From positions 124,001 to 188,000 of the forward strand of contig WGLP01000003.1 in NCBI GenBank assembly GCA_016125505.1: a stretch of DNA of 64,000 bases, read 5' to 3'. The position numbers and the translations under genes were made by a program. Numbering within the stretch: the stretch's first letter is position 1; every line of letters begins with the position of its first letter. This document shows, piece by piece, positions 38,326 through 47,677 of the stretch. This DNA is from Gammaproteobacteria bacterium (GTDB lineage: Bacteria > Pseudomonadota > Gammaproteobacteria > UBA6429 > Thiohalophilaceae). The notes beneath the pieces are model-generated. The model searched no databases. It was given only the letters and a program-made list of their open reading frames with translations, and was not told where the DNA came from.

Positions 38326-39279
38326 TTAATCGATAAACAGCGAGCTTACCGATTCTTCATCGCTGACACGACGCATCGTCTCAGCCAGTAATTCCGCGAT
38401 GCTCAACTGGCGGATGCGGCTGCAGGCCTCCGCCGCCGGCGACAGCGGAATGGTGTCGGTTACCACCAGTTCATCCAGCACCGAGTTGTTGATGTTGTCG
38501 ACTGCCGGGCCGGACAACACCGCGTGCGTACAATACGCAACGACCCGTACGGCACCATGTTCCTTCAGCGCCTTGGCGGCCTGGCACAGGGTGCCGGCGG
38601 TATCCACCAGGTCGTCGATGATCACGCAACTGCGGCCTTCCACTTCACCGATGATGTGCATGACCCTGGCGACATTGGCGCGCGGCCGGCGTTTATCGAT
38701 GATGGCGAGGTCCGCATCGTCGAGGCGCTTGGCCAGGGCGCGTGCGCGTACCACACCACCCACGTCCGGCGAGACCACCATCAGGTCCGGATATTTCTGC
38801 CGCCAGACATCGCCCAGCAACACCGGCGAGGCATACACGTTGTCCACCGGGATATTAAAAAATCCCTGGATCTGATCTGCGTGCAGGTCGACGGTCAACA
38901 CGCGATCCGTGCCGACCGTGGCGATCATGTCCGCCACCACCTTCGCGGTAATCGGCACCCGTGCCGAACGCGGCCGCCGATCCTGGCGTGCATACCCGAA
39001 GTATGGAATGACCGCGGTGACCCGGGCGGCGGAGGAGCGGCGTACCGCGTCCACCATCACCAGCATTTCCATCAGATTCTCGTTGGTGGGCGCACAGGTC
39101 GGCTGCAGGATAAACACGTCGCGTCCGCGCACGTTTTCCATGATCTCCACCATCACTTCGCCGTCACTGAAGCGACCCACGACTGCCTTGCCTAATGGCA
39201 ATTGCAATCGTGCTGCGATGTCATTGGCGAGTTTCGGGTTTGCGTTCCCCGAAAAGACCATCATGCTGCCGTTTGCCAC
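38326..39279 (-). CDS. prs: Ribose-phosphate pyrophosphokinase
   Basis: A 317-residue class I PRPP synthase: [20 protein letters not shown] at the N-terminus, the flexible loop region [36 protein letters not shown], and the PRPP-binding loop [20 protein letters not shown]. It makes PRPP for nucleotide, His, Trp and NAD synthesis. Just upstream (minus strand) lies tRNA-Gln. Confidence 0.97.
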   Translation of the reverse strand: MANGSMMVFSGNANPKLANDIAARLQLPLGKAVVGRFSDGEVMVEIMENVRGRDVFILQPTCAPTNENLMEMLVMVDAVRRSSAARVTAVIPYFGYARQDRRPRSARVPITAKVVADMIATVGTDRVLTVDLHADQIQGFFNIPVDNVYASPVLLGDVWRQKYPDLMVVSPDVGGVVRARALAKRLDDADLAIIDKRRPRANVARVMHIIGEVEGRSCVIIDDLVDTAGTLCQAAKALKEHGAVRVVAYCTHAVLSGPAVDNINNSVLDELVVTDTIPLSPAAEACSRIRQLSIAELLAETMRRVSDEESVSSLFID

Positions 39280-39341
39280 CTTGGAATCCCCACCGGCGAT
39301 GAATGTATGGCGTAACTAATGCGGTGTTCGCGCATTAAATT

Positions 39342-39416
39342 TGGCTGGGGTGCCAGGATTCGAACCTGGGAATGCCGGAATCAAAATCCGGTGCCTTACC
39401 GCTTGGCGACACCCCA
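39342..39416 (-). tRNA. tRNA-Gln (TTG)
   Basis: The 75-nt minus-strand sequence begins TGGGGTGTCGCCAAGCGGTA, with anticodon TTG in ATTTTGAT, T arm GGTTCGAATCC and an encoded CCA. Acceptor stem TGGGGTG/CACCCCA pairs. Position between ispE and prs is the conserved one. Its first 8 bases are part of a 20-bp direct repeat. Confidence 0.95.
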
Positions 39417-39640
39417 AAAATCTGTACTAACTACAAGCCTGGTTTCCCAGAAGTAGCTCTTTCGGGTTTCACTGCGTGAAACCCGAGGTGCATGACTGCT
39501 TGGCGGCACTGCTTTGAACCCTTCGGGTTCATGCAGCATTTCCTACGCTTCACTTTAGAACCTCTTCGAGGTTCTTTAAGTACTCCCCGAACCCTACCGG
39601 GTTCTGGTCGCGCTACGGTCACACCCCAAAAATCTGTACT
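39409..39640. repeat. Hairpin-rich segment flanked by 20-bp direct repeats at the tRNA-Gln 5' end
   Basis: ACACCCCAAAAATCTGTACT occurs exactly at 39409-39428 and 39621-39640; the first copy includes the 5' end of tRNA-Gln. The 192 bases between them contain four hairpins: TCGGGTTTCAC/GTGAAACCCGA (39462-39486), GAACCC-TTC-GGGTTC (39516-39530), GAACCTC-TTC-GAGGTTC (39558-39574) and GAACCC-TACC-GGGTTC (39589-39604). Its right half resembles part of the repeat region at 46215-46930 (shared GTTCTGGTCGCGC at 39601-39613 and 46536-46548). Confidence 0.8.
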
Positions 39641-39655
39641 GCAAAACTCTCTGCT

Positions 39656-40516
39656 TCAGCAGGTCATGGCTTGCTGCAACGTTGTCAATAAAGGAGATGT
39701 ATTCACACCCTTGGCAACGAATCCCTGCCACTGCCCGGCCAATTCGGCCCAGGCTGACCTGGCGTCCTGCTCCGTAGCGAACGCGGCAAAGACACACGCG
39801 CCGGTTCCGGTCAGTCGCGCGGGGCGAAAACGGGAAAGCGCTTCAAGCGCCGCCGCCACTTCGGGATAGCGTGTACGCACCACCGGTTCGCACACATTTT
39901 GACCCCGCCCCGCCAGGAAGTCGCGTATTGTAATGGGTGGGCAATCGCGTATCAATTGCGGGTCGGAAAAAACCTTGGGGGTTGAAACATTTACTTGCGG
40001 GGCCAGAACCACAAACCAGCGCCCGGGCAGTTCCACCGGGGCCAGCACTTCCCCCACCCCTTCGGCCCAGGCGCTATGGCCGTGGACGAAAACCGGGATA
40101 TCGGCCCCCAGGCGGACACCGAGTTCTGCCAGGGCGGCCGGCGACAGCCCGCATTGCCATAAGTGATTGAGCGCGACCAGGGTCGTGGCGGCATCCGAGC
40201 TGCCACCGCCCAGCCCGCCACCCTGGGGTAAGCGCTTGCTCAGGTGTATTGCCGCGCCAAGGCGAGTATGACTGTGGGCCTGCAAGGCGCGCGCGGCCCG
40301 TAGCACCAGATCCGCCTCTTCACTGACGCCGGGCAGATCGTATGCCCGCGAGATCACACCATCGTCGGTGACACGAAAACGCAGCTCATCACCCGCGTCG
40401 AGCAACTGAAATACCGTTTGCAGCAAGTGGTAACCGTCCGCCCGACGGCCGGTGATATGCAGAAACAGGTTGAGTTTGGCCGGGGCCGGCCAGCTTAGTT
40501 CGCGCCTAACTTCCAC
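39656..40516 (-). CDS. ispE: 4-diphosphocytidyl-2-C-methyl-D-erythritol kinase
   Basis: A 286-residue GHMP kinase: substrate Lys region WPAPAKLNLFLHITGRRADG at the N-terminus and the ATP loop LPQGGGLGGGSSDAATTLVA near residue 95, with the C-terminal GTGACVFA glycine motif. It performs the fourth step of the MEP isoprenoid pathway. The start overlaps the end of lolB by 22 bases. Confidence 0.96.
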   Translation of the reverse strand: MEVRRELSWPAPAKLNLFLHITGRRADGYHLLQTVFQLLDAGDELRFRVTDDGVISRAYDLPGVSEEADLVLRAARALQAHSHTRLGAAIHLSKRLPQGGGLGGGSSDAATTLVALNHLWQCGLSPAALAELGVRLGADIPVFVHGHSAWAEGVGEVLAPVELPGRWFVVLAPQVNVSTPKVFSDPQLIRDCPPITIRDFLAGRGQNVCEPVVRTRYPEVAAALEALSRFRPARLTGTGACVFAAFATEQDARSAWAELAGQWQGFVAKGVNTSPLLTTLQQAMTC

Positions 40517-41100
40517 TCATCCACCACTAGACGCACATCGATCTCCTGCTCCGGCCTGGCGATGAAGATCTTCTCCGGTAATTGCAGACCGCTGACCTCG
40601 GTGTAGCGCCGGAATGACACCTGCCAGTGATTGTCATCCAGTGCCGCGAGGCGGCCTTGCGGATCGAGCTTCGGCGGTGTGGTTTGTTGCGGCGAATCCA
40701 GGCCCACGATCCAGTAGCGCAGGCCTTCAATCGGCATGATCACGCCCGTGCGTTCCTGCAGCAGCGTCGCGGGATTATCGGCATAAAAGGTCTGATTGTC
40801 GGAATCGTGCAGGGCCACGCCCGTGGCATTGCCAATCAGTTTCACCTTGCCCGCACCGAAGGGGCCGTTCAAGGTGATCTGATAATCATCGCCTTTTTGC
40901 TGCCAATCGAGATTGATGTGCCAGGCCTCAGGCCCATTACGTACCGCGAGCCGGCCGCTGAGATGCCAGACAGCAATTCGCGTCAGGACATCGCGGCGTT
41001 GTTGCCAGACACGATCCGGATGCGCCACCGGCGGCGGTTCGGGAAGGCTGGCGCAGCCGCTCGCCACCAGGGCGATCAGGCACAGGAGAACTTTCTTCAT
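40495..41100 (-). CDS. lolB: Outer membrane lipoprotein insertase LolB
   Basis: A 201-residue lipoprotein with lipobox LVASGC (Cys at about residue 16) and the LolB pattern WHLSGRLAVRNGPEAWHINL, QKGDDYQITLNGPFGAGKVK and GLRYWIVGL (WVxG motif). It receives lipoproteins from LolA at the outer membrane. The gene overlaps a TPR lipoprotein gene upstream by four bases and ispE downstream by 22 bases, giving a TPR-lolB-ispE operon. Confidence 0.95.
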   Translation of the reverse strand: MKKVLLCLIALVASGCASLPEPPPVAHPDRVWQQRRDVLTRIAVWHLSGRLAVRNGPEAWHINLDWQQKGDDYQITLNGPFGAGKVKLIGNATGVALHDSDNQTFYADNPATLLQERTGVIMPIEGLRYWIVGLDSPQQTTPPKLDPQGRLAALDDNHWQVSFRRYTEVSGLQLPEKIFIARPEQEIDVRLVVDEWKLGAN

Positions 41101-42875
41101 TGGGTAAAGCGTTTAATCACGTCCAGCAGCATTTTGTGTGAAGGCGTTTCGCGGCGGGCCGCTTCCCACACATCACGCGCCTGTTCGTGATCGCCGCTGA
41201 CCCACAACACTTCGCCCAGGTGGGCGGCAATCTCCGGATCCTTGAGTGTCTCCAGCGCCTTGCGCAGATATTTGATCGCTTCAGGATATTTGCCCAGGCG
41301 GTAATTCGCCCAGCCCATGCTGTCGAGGATCGCCGGGTCATCGGCTTGCATGCTGTAGGCCTGCTGGATGTACTTGTAGCCTTCCATGACCTTGTCCGTG
41401 CGATCCACCAGGGTGTAACCGTAGGCATTCAGTGCCTGCACGTTATTCGGGTCGGCCTGTACGATCTTTTTCAAATCCTCAAGCGCGATATCGATCTTGT
41501 CGAGTTTCTCCGCGCTGAGCGCACGGGCATACATGAGCGACAGGTTATCCGGCATTTTCACCAGCGCCTCGTTATACAGATCGAAGGCCTCCTGATAACG
41601 CTTGGCCTGCGTCAGGATCTCGCCTTCCGCCAGATACAGACGCTGTTCCAGTTCGGCGCTCTCGGGCTGAATGTCATGCAGACGTTCGCGCGCCTTTTCC
41701 ACCTTGCCCAGGCGCGCCTCGATCAGCGCGATGCGGATCTGCGCGTCGACCTGATACTGGCCATCGGTCACCGCCTCGTACAAACGGATTGCCTTTGCCT
41801 GTTTATCGCGTTGCTCGGCGATCTGGCCGAGATAATAACTGGCCTCGTTGACGCGATTCTTGATATCCACCAGATGCTGGAAGTGTTCCTCGGCGGTGTT
41901 CAGATCGTGCAATTGCATCGCCAGCAGACCCAGGGCGTATTCCGCCTCGTGGTTATTCGGGGCGTGTTCCAGCAATGCCTGAAACTGTTCCTGTGCCTCC
42001 TTGTAACGCTTTTCGTCCACCAGCCGCCGGGCATAGTAATCACGCAGAGTCGTGTTGTCCGGGTAAGCGTCCACGGCGGCCTTCAACTTCGCCATGGCCT
42101 CGACCTTGTGGCCCTGACGATAGAGGATATTACTCAGCAGGATATGCGTATCCGCCCAGTCCGGCTTCAACTTGCGTACCTGTTCCGCCGCCTTTTGCGC
42201 CGCATCCAGATCCCCGACCAGCAGGGCTAACTGGGCATAGGCGTACAGTGCATCGGGATTGTCCTGACGGGTCGCGACCAGCTCCTGCATGACCTGCAGG
42301 GCGACCTTCTTGTCTTTTTCCTTGCTCAACAAGGCCGTAATCAACATGAAGGTCTGGCGATCGCTATGTTTGTTGTCGGCGACGATCTGCTCCAGTTGCT
42401 CGTGGGCCTTTTGGGTATTGCCCGCACGGACGTACATGGCGGCCGCGACCTGGTGTGCCTCGATGCTCTGCGGCTGCAATTCCGCCCAGAGTTCGGCGGC
42501 CTTCAGGGCACTGGCGTCGTCCCGCGCATACACGGCAATCCGGGTGGCACGCTCCGCCACCGCAGGGTCGCGGGATTCCCTGGCGGCGGCCAGGTATTGC
42601 CTGACGGCCGTGTGGATCTGGCCACGCTGGCCGGCAATCTCGGCCGTCAGCAAACGGTACAAAACGTCCGGCGACAGGTCGGTTTCAGCGGGGGCCTCGG
42701 TCTTTTCCACCTCGGCGGGTTTGCTGGTTGCGGGTGTGGCCGGTTGGGCATTGGTGGCCGGGGCGGCGGGCTGGGAAGTACCGCCATTTTGCGCCGGCAT
42801 GGCGCCACAGGCCGCTAAAATCAAGGCTACGGCCCCGATCAGGGCGTGGCGGATTACTGCGATCAATCTACGCAT
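41097..42875 (-). CDS. TPR repeat lipoprotein
   Basis: A 592-residue protein with a signal and lipobox (ALILAAC, Cys about residue 22), a Pro/Ala/Thr-rich linker to about residue 65, then tetratricopeptide repeats to the end (for instance ALNAYGYTLVDRTDKVMEGY and DDPAILDSMGWANYRLGKYP). Such proteins precede lolB-ispE in many gammaproteobacteria and probably act as periplasmic scaffolds; a partner is not known. It overlaps lolB by four bases and diverges from hemA. Confidence 0.88.
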   Translation of the reverse strand: MRRLIAVIRHALIGAVALILAACGAMPAQNGGTSQPAAPATNAQPATPATSKPAEVEKTEAPAETDLSPDVLYRLLTAEIAGQRGQIHTAVRQYLAAARESRDPAVAERATRIAVYARDDASALKAAELWAELQPQSIEAHQVAAAMYVRAGNTQKAHEQLEQIVADNKHSDRQTFMLITALLSKEKDKKVALQVMQELVATRQDNPDALYAYAQLALLVGDLDAAQKAAEQVRKLKPDWADTHILLSNILYRQGHKVEAMAKLKAAVDAYPDNTTLRDYYARRLVDEKRYKEAQEQFQALLEHAPNNHEAEYALGLLAMQLHDLNTAEEHFQHLVDIKNRVNEASYYLGQIAEQRDKQAKAIRLYEAVTDGQYQVDAQIRIALIEARLGKVEKARERLHDIQPESAELEQRLYLAEGEILTQAKRYQEAFDLYNEALVKMPDNLSLMYARALSAEKLDKIDIALEDLKKIVQADPNNVQALNAYGYTLVDRTDKVMEGYKYIQQAYSMQADDPAILDSMGWANYRLGKYPEAIKYLRKALETLKDPEIAAHLGEVLWVSGDHEQARDVWEAARRETPSHKMLLDVIKRFTQ

Positions 42876-42936
42876 TTATGTGAAACCATCCTAAGAATAT
42901 ATAAAACGCTATAATAACTTTCGGTCGAAGACCTTG

Positions 42937-42942
42937 TATAAT
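42937..42942 (+). promoter_or_regulatory. Possible -10 element for hemA
   Basis: TATAAT, an exact -10 hexamer, 68 bases before the hemA ATG. No good -35 box sits at the matching distance, so the call is tentative. Confidence 0.35.
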
Positions 42943-43009
42943 TTAGAGACAACAATTTTGGTGTTTCATCACAAGTTAGCATGTTTCACGCCAACTTGCC
43001 GGAATAAGT

Positions 43010-44275
43010 ATGACGCTACTCGCCTTCGGAATTAACCATAAGACCGCCCCGGTCAATATCCGGGAGAAGGTCGCGTTTTCGCCGGAAAAACTGCCCTCAG
43101 CCCTGCAGGAATTGATTCACCGTGACGTGGTGCACGAGGCCGTCATCCTCTCCACCTGTAACCGGACCGAAGTCTACTGCGGGTTGGACTATCCCGCGAA
43201 CGATGCGGTTCTGGAATGGCTCAGCGAATTTCATCAATTGCCGCTGGAAAGCATCTCTCCTTATATCTATGCCTACCAGGACAGCGCCGCCGTGCAACAT
43301 ATCCTGCGCGTGGCCAGCGGACTGGATTCGCTGGTGCTGGGCGAACCCCAAATTCTGGGGCAGATAAAAGAAGCCTACATGACAGCCAATGCGGCGGGGG
43401 CCATTGGCGCACAACTCAATCGCCTGTTCCAGCATACCTTTGCCGTCGCCAAGCAGGTGCGCACCGACACCGCGATCGGCGCCAGCCCGGTCTCCGTGGC
43501 GTTTGCCGCCGTGACCCTGGCCAAACAGATCTTCACGGACCTGAGTCAACACAAGGTGATGCTCATCGGCGCCGGCGAGACCATCGAGCTGGTCGCGCGC
43601 CACCTCAAGGACAACCAGGTCAACCGCATGATCGTCGCCAACCGTACGGTGGAACGTGCCGAGCTGCTGGCCAAAACCTTCGGCGCCGAAGCGATTGCAC
43701 TGAAAGACATTCCGGAATACCTGCACGAAGCGGATATCGTGATCAGCTCCACCGCCAGCCCGCTACCCATTCTGGGCAAGGGCATGATCGAGCGCGCCAT
43801 CAAGCAACGCAAACACAAACCGATGTTCATGCTGGACATCGCGGTGCCGCGTGACATCGAACCGGAAGTCGGCCAGTTGCGCGATATCTATTTATATACC
43901 GTGGACGACCTGCAGGAAGTCATTGAAGAGAATCGCAAGTCCCGCCAGGAAGCCGCCCTGCAGGCCGAGGAGATCATCGCTACCCAGGTCGATCACTTCA
44001 TGGGCTGGCTGCGCTCGCTCGATGCCGTGGATGCCATTCGCAATTACCGCGACAAGTGCCACATCATCCGCGACGACGCCGTGATCAATGCACGCCGCCA
44101 GCTGCTCTCCGGCAAGGACCCGCAACTCGTCGTCAGTGAGCTGGCACGCATACTCACCAATAAACTGATGCACGAACCCAGCGTACAAATGAAGTACGCC
44201 GCCTACCACGGTGAAGCCGATCTGCTGCAAAACGCCTGCCGTCTGCTCGGCATTTCCACCGACAACAATCATTAG
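43010..44275 (+). CDS. hemA: Glutamyl-tRNA reductase
   Basis: A 421-residue enzyme. It shows [20 protein letters not shown], the catalytic Cys in [12 protein letters not shown] (about residue 50), [20 protein letters not shown], the NADPH domain [17 protein letters not shown] and a C-terminal dimerisation helix. It reduces glutamyl-tRNA to glutamate-1-semialdehyde, the first committed step of tetrapyrrole synthesis. Followed by prfA and prmC in the standard order. Confidence 0.97.
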   Translation: MTLLAFGINHKTAPVNIREKVAFSPEKLPSALQELIHRDVVHEAVILSTCNRTEVYCGLDYPANDAVLEWLSEFHQLPLESISPYIYAYQDSAAVQHILRVASGLDSLVLGEPQILGQIKEAYMTANAAGAIGAQLNRLFQHTFAVAKQVRTDTAIGASPVSVAFAAVTLAKQIFTDLSQHKVMLIGAGETIELVARHLKDNQVNRMIVANRTVERAELLAKTFGAEAIALKDIPEYLHEADIVISSTASPLPILGKGMIERAIKQRKHKPMFMLDIAVPRDIEPEVGQLRDIYLYTVDDLQEVIEENRKSRQEAALQAEEIIATQVDHFMGWLRSLDAVDAIRNYRDKCHIIRDDAVINARRQLLSGKDPQLVVSELARILTNKLMHEPSVQMKYAAYHGEADLLQNACRLLGISTDNNH

Positions 44276-44289
44276 CCCGGTCAAACACC

Positions 44290-45375
44290 ATGAAAGATTC
44301 CTTGCGCAATAAATTGCAGCATTTATCCGAACGTCTGGAAGAAATTAACGCCTTGCTGTCCGAGCCGGACATCATCAGCAATCAGAACAAATTTCGCAGC
44401 CTGTCACAGGAACACGCGCAACTCAGCCCGATCGTCAGTTGCTACAAGGACTATGAAGATGTCTTGAATTCCATCGACGACGCGCACGCCATGCTGCAGG
44501 AATCGGACCCGGAGATGCGCAGCCTGGCACAAGAGGAACTGGCAACGTCGGAATCACGTAAGGAAACCCTGGAGCAGGAATTGCAATTGCTGATGCTGCC
44601 TAAGGATCCCAATGACGAGAAAAATATCTTCCTGGAAATCCGTGCCGGCACCGGTGGCGACGAAGCCGCAATCTTCGCCGGTGATCTGTTCCGCATGTAT
44701 GCGCGCTTCGCGGAGAGGAAACGCTGGAAACTGGAAGTCATGAGCGAACACGATGGCGAGCACGGCGGTTACAAGGAGGTCATTGCACGCATCGAAGGCC
44801 AGGGTGCCTATTCGCAATTAAAATTCGAATCCGGCGGTCACCGCGTGCAACGCGTGCCGGAGACCGAATCCCAGGGCCGCATCCATACCTCGGCCTGCAC
44901 CGTGGCGATCATGCCCGAGGTCGATGACATCGACGAAGTCGCCATTAATCCCGCGGACCTGAAGGTGGATACCTATCGCGCCTCCGGCGCCGGTGGTCAG
45001 CACGTCAACAAAACCGAATCGGCGATCCGCATCACGCACATCCCCACCGGGATCGTGGTGGAGTGTCAGGACGAACGCTCGCAACACAAGAACCGCGCCC
45101 GCGCCATGTCACTGCTACAGGCGCGCATCCTGACCCAGGAACAGGAAAAACAGCAACGCGAACAGACCCAGACCCGCAAACTGCTGGTGGGCAGCGGCGA
45201 TCGCTCGGAACGCATTCGGACGTATAACTTCCCGCAGGGCCGTGTTACCGATCACCGCATCAACCTGACGCTGTACAAACTCGAAGATGTCATGAATGGC
45301 GCACTCGAAGACGTCATCGACCCGCTGATTCACGAACATCAGGCCGATCTGCTGGCCAGCATGAGCAATGAATAA
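44290..45375 (+). CDS. prfA: Peptide chain release factor 1
   Basis: A 361-residue RF1: catalytic GGQ in [20 protein letters not shown] (about residue 235), and the stop-codon anticodon-like PET-type motif in [20 protein letters not shown] (PxT reads PET). It ends translation at UAA and UAG. 14 bases after hemA; its stop overlaps the prmC start by one base (TAATG). Confidence 0.97.
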   Translation: MKDSLRNKLQHLSERLEEINALLSEPDIISNQNKFRSLSQEHAQLSPIVSCYKDYEDVLNSIDDAHAMLQESDPEMRSLAQEELATSESRKETLEQELQLLMLPKDPNDEKNIFLEIRAGTGGDEAAIFAGDLFRMYARFAERKRWKLEVMSEHDGEHGGYKEVIARIEGQGAYSQLKFESGGHRVQRVPETESQGRIHTSACTVAIMPEVDDIDEVAINPADLKVDTYRASGAGGQHVNKTESAIRITHIPTGIVVECQDERSQHKNRARAMSLLQARILTQEQEKQQREQTQTRKLLVGSGDRSERIRTYNFPQGRVTDHRINLTLYKLEDVMNGALEDVIDPLIHEHQADLLASMSNE

Positions 45376-46214
45376 TGCCGACGCTGGGACAAACCACCAG
45401 CGACGCGGCGCAGCTGCTTGCAAGTATCTCCGATAGCCCGCGGCTGGATGCCGAAGTCCTGATTGCCCATGCGCTGCAAATTCCCCGCGCACGTTTCATT
45501 ACCGACCCCGATCTCGAACTGACGCCGCAACAGTGCGAGGCGATCGATGCCCTCATCCAGCGTCGCGCCAAAGGTGAACCGATCGCCTATATCCTGGGTA
45601 ACAAACACTTTTGGGACCTGGAACTCACGGTCAGCCCGGCGGTATTGATCCCGCGGCCGGATACCGAAGTGATCGTGGAAACCGCGCTGACGCTTTTTCC
45701 CGAAGACACGGCTATCGATGCGATCGACCTCGGCACCGGCAGCGGCGCCATTGCCATCGCGATCGCCAAGGCCCGGCCAGGGTGGCACGTCTGCGCCAGC
45801 GATGCCTCCAAAGCGGCCCTGGCCATCGCCATCGAAAACGCCGAACACTACCAACTGCACAACCTCACCCTGCTGCAGAGCCACTGGTTCGACGAACTGG
45901 TGAAAGACAAAAAATACGACCTGATCCTCTCCAACCCGCCCTACATCCCGGAACACGACCCCCACCTGCAACAAGGCGACGTCCGCTACGAACCACAACA
46001 GGCCTTGATCTCCGGCGCAGACGGCCTCGACGACATCCGCCACCTCATCGCCGAAAGCCAACACCACCTCAAACCCGGCGGCTACCTCATGCTGGAACAC
46101 GGCTACGATCAAGGTGAACGCGTGTATCAATTGTTTGTTGAACAGGGTTACCGGGATGTCCAGCAGCGGAAGGATTTTGGGGGGCATATCAGGGTCACAT
46201 TCGGAAAGGTTTGA
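45375..46214 (+). CDS. prmC: Release factor glutamine methyltransferase
   Basis: A 279-residue AdoMet methyltransferase with motif I IDLGTGSGAIAIAIAK and catalytic LILSNPPYIPEHDPHL (NPPY). It methylates the Gln of the GGQ loop of release factors. Directly coupled to prfA by a one-base overlap. A repeat-rich region follows its stop. Confidence 0.97.
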   Translation: MPTLGQTTSDAAQLLASISDSPRLDAEVLIAHALQIPRARFITDPDLELTPQQCEAIDALIQRRAKGEPIAYILGNKHFWDLELTVSPAVLIPRPDTEVIVETALTLFPEDTAIDAIDLGTGSGAIAIAIAKARPGWHVCASDASKAALAIAIENAEHYQLHNLTLLQSHWFDELVKDKKYDLILSNPPYIPEHDPHLQQGDVRYEPQQALISGADGLDDIRHLIAESQHHLKPGGYLMLEHGYDQGERVYQLFVEQGYRDVQQRKDFGGHIRVTFGKV

Positions 46215-46930
46215 TTTCTAATTTTTTATTAAATGCTTTTCGCCCGCCAATAAATTCCACCCTCGGCTTCGCCGCTATGTGATCTTAATTTTTTGTTTTT
46301 TTATATTGAATTTTTTTTCGCTCTCGCTGAGAGCGAGTCACTTTCTTTTTGCTTGTCCAAAAAGAAAGTGACCAAAGAAAAATGACCCTCCGCTTCGGCT
46401 AATCATTCGCAAAAAATGCCTGTCCTCAGCAAGGCTGAGTGATTCGCCCTCCCTGGCTCATCACTCAGGCTCGGCGTCCTGCCTCACTTCAGAACCCTTC
46501 GGGTTCATCAAGTACTTCCTGAACTCGCTTCGCTCGTTCTGGTCGCGCCCCTTTGGGCCTTGCTTGCGTGTCTGGCATTTTTTCCTCATAGCCTGCGCAT
46601 GGAGTCTTTTCCACTGAGCCAACTTAGAACAAACAATTGTGTTCTCACTCTCTCTTACTAAGTGGGCAAACCCCTTGCTGTCGCAACAGGTGAGCGTTGA
46701 AACAGCGCAGGTTGCGCCTGGAAGGGCGAGCCAGGGATGGCGAGCGTCAGCAGACTGGACAAGGATGTCCTGTCTGCTGACCGCCCGAGCAGTTTCATAA
46801 GCGAAACTGTGTCTTGCGGCAGCGGGGCGATTTTCTTTCCCCACTTTCTTTGTTCGCACAAAGAAAGTGGGTCGCCTCAGCCGCGCAGCGGCAGGCGAAA
46901 TGTGGTTTAAATTAATATAAAATAACAACC
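46215..46930. repeat. Repeat- and hairpin-rich intergenic region (716 bases)
   Basis: No credible gene. A perfect 15-bp stem (GTCACTTTCTTTTTG / CAAAAAGAAAGTGAC, 46337-46372, 6-base loop) stands near the left end and a related perfect 14-bp stem (CCCACTTTCTTTGT / ACAAAGAAAGTGGG, 46840-46871, 4-base loop) near the right end. Inside are GAACCC-TTC-GGGTTC (46492-46506) and GTTCTGGTCGCGC (46536-46548), both shared with the element at 39409-39640. A 155-codon minus-strand frame here looks like the low-complexity frames (NPKGSE...) that such repeats generate, and is not called as a gene. Confidence 0.75.
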
Positions 46931-47665
46931 ATGGACGATAACCAACTCCTCCGCTACAGCCGCCATATCATGCTCCCGCACGTCGAGGCGGCGGGCCAGC
47001 AGAAGCTTATGGATTCGTCGGTGTTGATCGTCGGCATGGGCGGCCTGGGTTCGCCGGTGGCGATGTATCTGGCCAGTGCCGGTGTCGGTCATTTGATCCT
47101 GGCGGATTTCGATATGGTGGAGCTTTCCAACCTGCAGCGCCAGATCATTCACGGCACCGAGGACATCGGGCGCAACAAGGTGGACTCCGCTTACGACAGG
47201 CTCAAACAGCTGAATCCGGAGATCACCGTCACGCGCTTTAAACAGGTCCTCGACGATGAAACCCTGGCGGATCTCGTCCCGCAGGTCGATCTGGTGGTGG
47301 ACGGTTGCGATAACTTCGATACACGTTTCGCGGTCAACCGCGCCTGCGTGAAATTTCACAAGCCCCTGGTCTCCGGCGCGGCGATTCGTTTCGAGGGTCA
47401 GGTAAGCGTGTTTAGCAATGATGGTAACGGTCCGTGTTATCACTGCCTGTACAAGGAAGGCGCCGATGAGGGAATGCGCTGTAGCGAGAACGGCGTACTG
47501 GCGCCTGTCACCGGCCTCATCGGTTCGATCCAGGCCATCGAAGCCATCAAGGTGTTATTGAATATCGGCGAGCCGCTGACCGGTCGCTTATTACTGGTCG
47601 ATGCGCTGGCAATGGAATTCCGCACCTTAAAATTAAAAAAAGACCCGGCCTGCGGAGTATGTTAA
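46931..47665 (+). CDS. moeB: Sulfur-carrier adenylyltransferase MoeB/ThiF family
   Basis: A 244-residue E1-like enzyme: RYSRHIMLPHVEAAGQQKLM, nucleotide loop IVGMGGLGSPVAMYLASAGV, LSNLQRQIIH with the catalytic Arg, DGCDNFDTRFAVN, and two zinc CxxC pairs (CYHC and CGVC). It adenylates the C-terminal Gly-Gly of a small carrier such as MoaD or ThiS. HesA-type naming is possible; no moaD or thiS is adjacent to decide. Confidence 0.92.
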   Translation: MDDNQLLRYSRHIMLPHVEAAGQQKLMDSSVLIVGMGGLGSPVAMYLASAGVGHLILADFDMVELSNLQRQIIHGTEDIGRNKVDSAYDRLKQLNPEITVTRFKQVLDDETLADLVPQVDLVVDGCDNFDTRFAVNRACVKFHKPLVSGAAIRFEGQVSVFSNDGNGPCYHCLYKEGADEGMRCSENGVLAPVTGLIGSIQAIEAIKVLLNIGEPLTGRLLLVDALAMEFRTLKLKKDPACGVC

Positions 47666-47677
47666 CCCTGACCCTTG

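Noticed and set aside
39431-39622. 63-codon minus-strand frame between tRNA-Gln and ispE
   Set aside because: It lies wholly inside the hairpin-rich direct-repeat insert and resembles the frame in the 46 kb repeat; not a gene.
46461-46928. 155-codon minus-strand frame in the prmC-moeB gap
   Set aside because: It has the Arg/Pro/Lys-rich look of frames generated by the hairpin repeats (NPKGSE-type ending), lacks a ribosome site and matches no family; treated as repeat DNA.
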